Made by a program: the position numbers and the translations under genes
Shown here: positions 25,471-31,867 of the stretch, piece by piece
Layout of the letters: each line of letters opens with the position of its first letter
How positions within the stretch are numbered: position 1 is the first letter of the stretch
NCBI GenBank assembly: GCA_023386495.1
Contig: JAEWJS010000089.1
Span: forward strand, 1 to 42,328
Direction: 5' to 3'
DNA from: Bacillota bacterium
Lineage (GTDB): Bacteria; Bacillota; Bacilli; Paenibacillales; Paenibacillaceae
DNA length: 42,328 bases
Notes under the pieces: generated by a model
The model's input: only the letters and a program-made list of their open reading frames with translations
The model's database searches: none
Told to the model about the DNA's origin: nothing

Positions 25471-25491
25471 GGTCGTGGATGTTAGCGGCGG

Positions 25492-26523
25492 TCAGCGCGC
25501 TTGCCCGAAGTCGCCGCAAGATTCGCGATAAATAAACGGTGTCTCATACACGAGTGATTGAGGCGCTGTTGTCGGGTCAAGAATCCGCTGCATCACCAAG
25601 CGGATGCTTCCGACAGCCATCTCTTCGACAGGCAGCTTGACGGTCGATAAGGACGGCACGCTGTACTTCTCCGTATCATGGTCGCCGTAAGTCAATATTT
25701 CCATCTGTTCGGGAATTCGGATGCCTGCCCGATGGAATACGGGAAGAGCGGCGACAGCCATGAGCCCTAGCGGGAAAAATATCGCGGTCGGCAAGTCGGC
25801 GCCGTTCTCCACGATCTTCTTCGCCGCCGCATTCCCTCCATCCATTGTCATCGGAGCGGCTTGAATATGCCGCTCGTTCAATTCAAGCCCATACTTCCTG
25901 CACGACTCGACGAACCCGCGATAACGCAGGTTGTTCTCCGAACCGACGAGATGCTCCGGCACGATCGTCCCGACCTTCTTATGTCCGCGAGCCGCGAACA
26001 GCTCTGCCGACTTGCGGCCGATCTCGTACGTATCGACGTGGACGCAAGAGTAGCTTCCGCTCATCCGATTGAATAGCACGGTCGGCACATTCAACGGATG
26101 CTCTTCCAGGTAACGCTGCTCCTCTACGGATATCCCCGTCAATATTGCGCCGTGATAGATGCCCCGATCGCATATCTCCTTGATTCTATGAACCTGCTTC
26201 CGACTATAGGGCTGGATGATCATCTCGAATTCATGCTCTTGTTCCAGTAACGAGCTCTGCGCGCCGACGAAGAACCGCCCCAGCAGCTCCGAAGAAGCGT
26301 CGGAAGGCCAGAAGGTCGCAATGACCGGTATGTTCCGGCTATTCGATTGTCTCAGCCTTCTCGCGGACACGTTGGGCAGATACCCGACGCCTTGCGCCGC
26401 CTCCAGAATGCGCTGCTGCGTCTTCTTCGAGATTCTCATCTCGTCGCCGCGTCCGTTAAGGACGATCGAGATCGTTCCTATGGAGAGCTTCGTACGCTCT
26501 GCAATTTCTCTAATCGTTGACAT
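25492..26523 (-). CDS. LacI-family transcriptional regulator
   Basis: DNA-binding repressor of 343 residues. The N-terminal HTH and hinge helix are typical: MSTIREIAERTKLSIGTISI, then GYLPNVSARRLR (about residues 47-58). A Peripla_BP_3 sugar-binding domain extends from about residue 60 to the end (FNRMSGSYSCVHVDTYEIGR, RGHKKVGTIVPE, LTYGDHD, LSTVKLPVEEM, YRESCG). An ATG at 26538 is in frame but starting at 26523 gives the standard LacI N-terminus; neither has a clear ribosome site. The gene is 72 nt downstream of the GH51 gene and has its own promoter. The GCTAAAACG motif found at four places near GH51, MFS and esterase genes is the best candidate operator. The effector is likely arabinose or an arabino-oligosaccharide (inference). 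Confidence 0.92.
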   Translation of the reverse strand: MSTIREIAERTKLSIGTISIVLNGRGDEMRISKKTQQRILEAAQGVGYLPNVSARRLRQSNSRNIPVIATFWPSDASSELLGRFFVGAQSSLLEQEHEFEMIIQPYSRKQVHRIKEICDRGIYHGAILTGISVEEQRYLEEHPLNVPTVLFNRMSGSYSCVHVDTYEIGRKSAELFAARGHKKVGTIVPEHLVGSENNLRYRGFVESCRKYGLELNERHIQAAPMTMDGGNAAAKKIVENGADLPTAIFFPLGLMAVAALPVFHRAGIRIPEQMEILTYGDHDTEKYSVPSLSTVKLPVEEMAVGSIRLVMQRILDPTTAPQSLVYETPFIYRESCGDFGQAR

Positions 26524-26556
26524 CCCGATCCGTCCCATCCCATTCGTATTACTTCA

Positions 26557-26586
26557 TTAATAGGGAACTTGACCGGTATTGTCAAG
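26557..26586 (-). promoter_or_regulatory. Promoter of the LacI regulator gene with inverted repeat over the -35
   Basis: On the minus strand, TTGACA (26580-26585), a 17-bp spacer and TATTAA (26557-26562) form a near-consensus sigma-A promoter about 34 nt before the start at 26523. CTTGAC (26568-26573) and GTCAAG (26581-26586) form an inverted repeat overlapping the -35, a possible autoregulatory or weak termination element. Confidence 0.7.
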
Positions 26587-26595
26587 GCACAATCA

Positions 26596-28215
26596 TTATC
26601 CGTTGGCTCTAGCCAAGCGAATGACGTTCCAGGACAGCTTCTTCGCGTCTACCTTCACGACGCCGCCGTCCATGCGGGTAGCCGTATTGATCTGCGGCTT
26701 GATCGCGTCCGGGTTATCGTGACGGTTCCCCTTCGCTAGATCGTCGGTATACATCTCGATGTGCTCGACGAACCGATAACCCTCGAAGCCGCGGACGTCC
26801 AGACTTACTTCGATGTCATCCGTAATCGCACGGTTGATCAAGAAGATGGTCGCCTCGCCTGTCTCCTCATGGTAGACGGCTGCCGATTCGATCGCTTGCA
26901 CATTCTCGTAAGCGTACGATTGATTGGAGCCCGAGAGGGCGAACTGTTCGGTATTGAAGGTCGGACCGTCCACGACCGGCATAATCGACATGCCGCCCCG
27001 CGACAATATATTCATCTGATAGAACGGATAGTAGGATGCGTTCTTCCATACATGCTTGCCGTCGAAAGCCAAGGCATGGCGAATGCCCCCGGTCATGCAG
27101 CCGATCTTGATGCGATCCGCGTGGCGCAGGAACGTAAGCAGTACCGACGATGTCGCAAGCGCATTCAGCATCTGATGGGAATGGAACCTTCCGTCGGCCT
27201 CGAGCTGGAGCGCAGGGTCATGGTACTTAAAGTCATTCTCTCGCGGCGCGAATTGAAAATAGCTCTTGCTGACGTCATGCCACCCTCTGCGTCCGTAAGG
27301 AACCTCGATCGATTTAGCAAAATTCACGCCGTACTCATCGAACGAGATGTACATTTTCTTAGGCGTGCGAAGCTTGGTCTGCAGATAGTCGCATGTCGCG
27401 ATCGTCGTGTTGATGTACTCCTCGAAGACGGAGGAGATATTGAGATAGTTGGCGATATCCCCCTCCGGCGCGGAATGGTAATGGTGCAGCGAAATGTAAT
27501 CGACCGATTCGTAGCACTGCTCGAGAGCTGCCATTTCCCATTCGGGGTAATGCTTGTGATGATCCGACGTCCCCGCGAATACCGTCTCCGCCTTATTGTC
27601 GACCCACTTCACGATCTTGGATATTTCATGCGTACGAATGCCGAAGCCGACAGGATCCTTCTCCCAAGAACCGATCTGCCAATGGCCGTCCATCTCGTTC
27701 CCGAGATACCAGGTCTTGATCGGATGCGGGTCGGCATACCCATGCTTCTTCCTCAGATCGGACCAGTACGTGCCCCCGGATACGCGGGAGTATTCCACCA
27801 GCTGCGCTGCGCTCTTCATCTCTTCCGTGCCGAGATTGATGGTGTACATCGGGTCCGTATTGACGCGCTTGGCCCATTCGATATATTCGTCGTGGCCGAC
27901 GAGATTCGGCTCGATCTGGAACCAGGACAAGTCTAGCTGCACTTTGCGATTCTCGACGGGGCCGATAGAATTTTTCCAATCCCATCCCGACACCCAGTTG
28001 CCACCCGGCAATCGCAGCGCAGGCAGATCGAACTCGCGTACAGCATCGATGATATCACGCCGGAAGCCCATATCATCCGCTGTCGGATGCTCAGGACTGT
28101 AGATTCCGCCGTAGACCCAGTTGCCGATCGGCTCGAGGAATGCGCCGAATAATCGCTTGTCGACCTCGCCGATTTTATAAGCCGGATGGACGGTGACTTT
28201 TGCTTGTTTCTTCAT
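26596..28215 (-). CDS. Alpha-L-arabinofuranosidase, GH51
   Basis: Cytoplasmic glycoside hydrolase of 539 residues that removes terminal arabinofuranosyl groups from arabinoxylan or arabinan oligosaccharides with retention. GH51 landmarks: FGAFLEPIGNWVYGGIYSPEH (about 23-43), LRLPGGNWVSGWDW (67-80), WYLGNEMDGHWQIG with acid/base Glu174, ISLHHYHS (241-248) and SFDEYGVN with nucleophile Glu294. The C-terminal part (about 390-539) is the beta-sandwich domain of the family. No signal peptide, so its substrate must be imported. The ATG at 28215 has GAGGGG upstream. It is divergent from the MFS gene; an operator-like GCTAAAACG lies just after a TACGAT -10 box on its strand (28282-28287). Length is normal for the family. 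Confidence 0.95.
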   Translation of the reverse strand: MKKQAKVTVHPAYKIGEVDKRLFGAFLEPIGNWVYGGIYSPEHPTADDMGFRRDIIDAVREFDLPALRLPGGNWVSGWDWKNSIGPVENRKVQLDLSWFQIEPNLVGHDEYIEWAKRVNTDPMYTINLGTEEMKSAAQLVEYSRVSGGTYWSDLRKKHGYADPHPIKTWYLGNEMDGHWQIGSWEKDPVGFGIRTHEISKIVKWVDNKAETVFAGTSDHHKHYPEWEMAALEQCYESVDYISLHHYHSAPEGDIANYLNISSVFEEYINTTIATCDYLQTKLRTPKKMYISFDEYGVNFAKSIEVPYGRRGWHDVSKSYFQFAPRENDFKYHDPALQLEADGRFHSHQMLNALATSSVLLTFLRHADRIKIGCMTGGIRHALAFDGKHVWKNASYYPFYQMNILSRGGMSIMPVVDGPTFNTEQFALSGSNQSYAYENVQAIESAAVYHEETGEATIFLINRAITDDIEVSLDVRGFEGYRFVEHIEMYTDDLAKGNRHDNPDAIKPQINTATRMDGGVVKVDAKKLSWNVIRLARANG

Positions 28216-28258
28216 ACTTCCCCTCTTTTCCGGATAGTAGTTGTACTGCCTGCAAAGC

Positions 28259-28287
28259 TATGCGATTTCGTTTTAGCTTAAATCGTA
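28259..28287 (-). promoter_or_regulatory. Operator-like site and -10 box upstream of the GH51 gene
   Basis: Read on the minus strand, TACGAT (28282-28287) is followed after 4 nt by GCTAAAACG (28269-28277) and then AAATCGCA. The operator therefore overlaps the expected transcription start. No good -35 is seen 17 bp upstream. The core repeats that of the MFS and secreted-esterase promoters. Confidence 0.5.
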
Positions 28288-28315
28288 ACATTGCTTGACA
28301 GTTGAGGATATCGTA

Positions 28316-28374
28316 TTGACTTTGTCGACGAATGCCCTTACGATCGTGTAACGATTTGCTAAAACGATATTGCA
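28316..28374 (+). promoter_or_regulatory. Promoter plus operator-like site of the MFS gene
   Basis: TTGACT (28316-28321), 17 bp, TACGAT (28339-28344), then GCTAAAACG (28358-28366) followed by ATATTGCAA. The same hexamers and spacing, again followed by GCTAAAACG, occur before the secreted esterase at 31742-31789. Binding at the operator would overlap the first transcribed bases and repress. Confidence 0.65.
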
Positions 28375-28401
28375 ATTGGCATTACCCAGGAGGTTAACCC
28401 C

Positions 28402-29598
28402 GTGACAACGCAACCCAACAGCTCCATCTTACCTGCCGGCGCTCCGGCAGCCAGTATATGGACGGCCGATTTCATCAAGCTGACGATCGTCTCCACGCTG
28501 CTTCGAATCTGTACGCAGGTTCAGATTACGTCTATGCCCCTATTCTTCCTGCACTTGGGAGGCAGCAATGCCCTAGCCGGTCTGTCCATGACGTTCTTCA
28601 CGCTGGCAGCGCTGCTAACGAGACCGTTAGTCGGCCAATCGCTCGATACGCGCGGGCGGAGGCCCATCCTGATCTGGGGGGTTGTCATCTACACGATCTC
28701 GACCGTGTTGTACGGATTGGTCGCGATCATTCCTGCGCTCATCTTCCTGAGAATCCTGCACGGCATCTCCTTCTCCGCTAGTTCGACCGCAACCAGCACG
28801 ATGGTCTCCGACGTCTTGCCGGAGAGCAAGATGACGGAGGGCATCGCATATTTCGGCTTGTTCGGCACGCTGGCCGTTGCGATTGCGCCGTCTGCTACGC
28901 TCTATATGCTGGAAGTATCCGACTACGCCATGCTCTATTACATGACCGGCATCGTCTCCCTGATCGCCCTGCTGATCGGCCTCAGTATCGATACCGATAA
29001 AGGCCGGCCCCGCAAGCAGTTGGCTGCAAGCCGCGGCTACAAGCTGCTGGAGGCTCGCGCCATCCCGCCTTCAATCGTCGTACTGTTCGTGTCACTGGCA
29101 ACCAGCACCGTCATGGTGTTCCTTCCGACTTATGCGATCGGCATGGACATCGGCCATATCGGCATGATCTTCGTCGTGCAGGCCGCATCGCTGGCCTTAT
29201 CCCGTTTCATTGTAGGGCCATGGATCGCGCGGACGAGCGCACGTCTCGTCGTGACGGTCAACCTGGCTGCGCTAGGCGTGGCGCTATTCGGGATCAGCTT
29301 CTCCAGCACACTGTGGGAATTGCTGCTCTGGGCTGTCCTGTTCGGCTTCACAAGCGGTTGCCTCATCCCGCAGCTCAACGCGATGGCGATCACGAATTCG
29401 GATCGGGCGAATCGCGGCAAGGCCAACGCCACATTCTACATCGCGCTGGACCTCGGGATCGGAGCCGGCGCTGCGGGCTGGGGACTGTTGTCCGACTTCA
29501 TCGCGCTGCGGTGGGTCTATCTGTTCGCCGGATGCCTCATGATCTTCACGATCGCTGCGTTCCTCTTCGGGGATGGACGCAAGAGCAAGCGCCGTTAA
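28402..29598 (+). CDS. Major facilitator superfamily transporter
   Basis: Membrane protein of 398 residues with about twelve hydrophobic segments in two halves. The MFS motif A is seen between helices 2 and 3 (GQSLDTRGRRPILIWG, about residues 79-94). Helices 4-5 carry a Ser/Thr-rich stretch (GISFSASSTATSTM) and the long basic central loop (DTDKGRPRKQLAASRGYK) separates the halves. The start is GTG at 28402, 8 nt after AGGAGG. It is divergent from GH51 and probably under the same LacI-type control. It could import arabinose or xylose, or export aromatic acids released by the esterases; the sequence does not decide. Its TAA stop shares the palindrome TTAA with the stop of the convergent esterase gene. 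Confidence 0.92.
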   Translation: MTTQPNSSILPAGAPAASIWTADFIKLTIVSTLLRICTQVQITSMPLFFLHLGGSNALAGLSMTFFTLAALLTRPLVGQSLDTRGRRPILIWGVVIYTISTVLYGLVAIIPALIFLRILHGISFSASSTATSTMVSDVLPESKMTEGIAYFGLFGTLAVAIAPSATLYMLEVSDYAMLYYMTGIVSLIALLIGLSIDTDKGRPRKQLAASRGYKLLEARAIPPSIVVLFVSLATSTVMVFLPTYAIGMDIGHIGMIFVVQAASLALSRFIVGPWIARTSARLVVTVNLAALGVALFGISFSSTLWELLLWAVLFGFTSGCLIPQLNAMAITNSDRANRGKANATFYIALDLGIGAGAAGWGLLSDFIALRWVYLFAGCLMIFTIAAFLFGDGRKSKRR

Positions 29599-30692
29599 CC
29601 TGACGGCAGCGTCACCTCGACGACATGCTGCCGACCTGTCCGGCCTTCTCCCGATTCGCCGAATGCTAAGCGGAGGAAATTGTACGCGCCATTGTTCCAC
29701 ACGCCGAAGTCATGCACGCCGCCCTGAATGACGACTTGGTACAAGCTTCCGAGCCGCTCCCCGGCACATTCCGCAAGACCCGCGATTGCGTCTTCATAGC
29801 ACTTGATCGAGATGCCGTCCCCGTCGCCGCACGTCATGTATAGCAGGCGGAGCATAGGTCCGGCTGCCACGCTGTCCCCCAATACCGTCCCGTTGCTGGA
29901 GGTCGGCGCATTCGAGAAGGCGCCTACGTAAGCGAACAAGTCGGTCATCCCCGGCGCGCGTACCGTTGCCCGGAGTCCATTCCCCTGCTCGCCAGCCGAT
30001 CCGATATACCGGGCAGCGTCGCTTCGGTATCCGCCCAGCACCAGATTGAGGCACTGCATGCCGCCCATGGATAGCCCTGCGATCGCGCGATGCTCGCGGT
30101 CTTGCAGGCCGCGGTCTTCCGTCTGCCGGCGAATATCCGCATGGGTCTTGAACGTCGATTCGATGAACGGCAGGAGATCATGCCGCAGTTCATAGTCGAA
30201 GTAATAGAATCCAAGCAGATTCGTTCCCTCCATGGTGAAGGAACGATCCTCCCAATCAAGCGAGCTCCTGCCGTTCGGGAAGACGACGATCAGCGGATCA
30301 ATCTCGCCGTTCGCGATGAGATGATCGAGGATATGGAAGATGACCGGCCGACCGTCCTCTCTGACCTGCAGCCATTCATCACGGTCGCCGCCGACGCCAT
30401 GCAGCAGGTACAAGACGTCGTACCGCGTATCCGGATCCTGCTCGTCGTATCCGTGCGGCAAATAGACATAGCATGATTTCTGTATGGGATCGCCAGAGGC
30501 CATCTCGCGCCCAACTTGGCCCGAATCAACGAGTTGATCCGTTACGAGCCTTCGCGATTCATCGATATAGTTCCGTACCGGGTACACCGCATCAACAATC
30601 GTCCCCTGCAGTTCCTTCCTCACCGCTCGCGTATACTCGGCGGGCAGCGTTCCTACGTTCACCTCTTGCATGAATGACTTCCTAGCGCACAT
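29595..30692 (-). CDS. Cytoplasmic CE1-like esterase (feruloyl esterase / esterase D type)
   Basis: Alpha/beta-hydrolase of 365 residues of the PF00756 putative-esterase family. Landmarks: VYLPHGYDEQDPDTRYDVLYLLHGVGGDRDEW begins at about 76 (given in part), nucleophile motif AGLSMGGMQ with Ser208, acidic residues near TCGDGDG, and GGVHDFGVW supplying the His. No signal peptide. The reading frame runs upstream to 30767, but the ATG at 30692 follows GGAGG by 7 nt. It is divergent from the AraC regulator at 30809 and convergent with the MFS gene, with which it overlaps by four bases. Its job may be to remove feruloyl or acetyl groups from imported oligosaccharides. The secreted protein at 31868 carries the same type of catalytic domain. 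Confidence 0.9.
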   Translation of the reverse strand: MCARKSFMQEVNVGTLPAEYTRAVRKELQGTIVDAVYPVRNYIDESRRLVTDQLVDSGQVGREMASGDPIQKSCYVYLPHGYDEQDPDTRYDVLYLLHGVGGDRDEWLQVREDGRPVIFHILDHLIANGEIDPLIVVFPNGRSSLDWEDRSFTMEGTNLLGFYYFDYELRHDLLPFIESTFKTHADIRRQTEDRGLQDREHRAIAGLSMGGMQCLNLVLGGYRSDAARYIGSAGEQGNGLRATVRAPGMTDLFAYVGAFSNAPTSSNGTVLGDSVAAGPMLRLLYMTCGDGDGISIKCYEDAIAGLAECAGERLGSLYQVVIQGGVHDFGVWNNGAYNFLRLAFGESGEGRTGRQHVVEVTLPSG

Positions 30693-30766
30693 ATTTTTTC
30701 CTCCTCTATGGATGCCGGCGCTGCTCTCGACCGTCTCTCGGAACTGTAACCGCGATTCGCCAGCCA

Positions 30767-30775
30767 TGCTATACT
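30767..30775 (+). promoter_or_regulatory. Extended -10 promoter of the AraC regulator gene
   Basis: TGCTATACT at 30767-30775 is an extended -10 (TG, one base, TATACT), about 34 nt before the ATG at 30809. No good -35 is visible, as is common with extended -10 promoters. The divergent region is only 116 nt, so the regulator may act on both genes. Confidence 0.5.
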
Positions 30776-30808
30776 GGAGTTATCACAATTCGGCTAGGAG
30801 CGATACGT

Positions 30809-31573
30809 ATGGTTACCATCCATTATGTCGAGAGCAATACGACGCACGCGCACGATTTTGTAATCGATGTGCCTTCCGGCTATCATTGGCTTCTCGTCAT
30901 TACCAAGACGCCGGCGCTGTTCTGGGTAGACGGCGAGCTTCGGGAATACCCGGCCCACAGCGCCGTACTCTACCGTCCTTCGCAGAAGGTCTATTATAGG
31001 GCCAGCGCCGAGCAATATATCAATGATTGGATTCGATTTGAAACCAATGAACCTTACATTACGGAATCCTCGCTCCCGTTCGGCGTTCCGTTCGCCTTAG
31101 AAGATCCGGAGTACTGCCACAAACTCTTGGAGCTGCTGGCGATCGAACACCGTTTCACACGGGACTTCAGCGTCAATTCCATCGATCTGCTGCTCCGAAC
31201 GTTAATCAACAAGCTTATGGAATCCTGCGTCCGTCATGACATATCGCCGCAGTATTACCACTTGCTGAGGCTCCGTACCATGATCCAGAATACTCCGGGC
31301 GACTATTGGTCGGTTCCTCGAATGGCGGATATGCTTCGCATCAGCCCGGGCTACCTGCAGAGCATCTACAAGAAGGCATTCGGCATCTCCTGCATGGATG
31401 ACGTCATCAACAGCCGGATCCGCATGGCCCAGGAATATCTCATCCATAACAAGCAGACGGTTGCCGAGATTGCCGTTCGGTGCGGTTATCAGAATGTGGA
31501 GCATTTCTGCAGGCAATTCAAGCAGATGACAGGACAGACCCCCCGAGCGTTCCAGAGGCATGCGAAGAAGTGA
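30809..31573 (+). CDS. AraC-family transcriptional regulator
   Basis: Soluble regulator of 254 residues. The N-terminal cupin-like AraC ligand-binding region (about 1-140) includes PSGYHWLLVITKTPALFWVD, YRPSQKVYYRA and NDWIRFE. The two C-terminal HTH motifs (about 160-250) show MADMLRISPGYLQSIYKKAF and IAVRCGYQNVEHFCRQFKQM. The ATG at 30809 has TAGGAG 8 nt upstream. It is divergent from the cytoplasmic CE1-like esterase and 294 nt upstream of the secreted one, so these are its likely targets. It lacks a receiver domain and should respond to a cytoplasmic small molecule, perhaps a sugar or a hydroxycinnamate; the ligand is unknown. Confidence 0.93.
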   Translation: MVTIHYVESNTTHAHDFVIDVPSGYHWLLVITKTPALFWVDGELREYPAHSAVLYRPSQKVYYRASAEQYINDWIRFETNEPYITESSLPFGVPFALEDPEYCHKLLELLAIEHRFTRDFSVNSIDLLLRTLINKLMESCVRHDISPQYYHLLRLRTMIQNTPGDYWSVPRMADMLRISPGYLQSIYKKAFGISCMDDVINSRIRMAQEYLIHNKQTVAEIAVRCGYQNVEHFCRQFKQMTGQTPRAFQRHAKK

Positions 31574-31626
31574 GATGACAGCGTTTCCAATTGGGTGGGC
31601 AATTCCTGATCTATTCTTATGTGTCC

Positions 31627-31654
31627 TTGTACAATTACAGGTAAATTTTATAAT
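31627..31654 (+). promoter_or_regulatory. Upstream promoter (P1) of the secreted esterase gene
   Basis: TTGTAC (31627-31632), 16 bp and TATAAT (31649-31654). It is about 215 nt before the start at 31868 and so would give a long 5' leader. TGTACAAT occurs here and again at 31668-31675. A second promoter with an operator lies nearer the gene. Confidence 0.4.
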
Positions 31655-31741
31655 ATGATTCTGCAGATGTACAATGATCTAAACGAACAACTTATTGATC
31701 TATTCTAACTTGCTCTCGCGCGCATCGAGCACATTCCAATA

Positions 31742-31795
31742 TTGACTTTTATGCATGCCGGCGTTACGATTCACTCGAAAGCTAAAACGAAAATG
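31742..31795 (+). promoter_or_regulatory. Promoter (P2) and operator-like site of the secreted esterase gene
   Basis: TTGACT (31742-31747), 17 bp, TACGAT (31765-31770), then GCTAAAACG at 31781-31789 followed by AAAATGCTA. Hexamers and spacer length are identical to the MFS promoter at 28316-28344, and the operator core also follows within 10-13 nt. This suggests shared LacI-type repression across the 3.4 kb between them. Confidence 0.65.
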
Positions 31796-31867
31796 CTACT
31801 CATCATGAAAGGAGGATAACGAAACGAGACTGTAAGCGAATAGGACCATAACGAGGAGGAGATTAAT

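Noticed and set aside
26761..27936. Open frame of 391 codons opposite the GH51 gene
   Set aside because: Antisense to a gene with both catalytic glutamates and family motifs; composition is Arg/His-rich as in shadow frames.
31804..31819. Micro-ORF ATG AAA GGA GGA TAA upstream of the secreted esterase
   Set aside because: Four codons that are essentially a ribosome-site-like sequence; no sign of translation and no matching leader arrangement.
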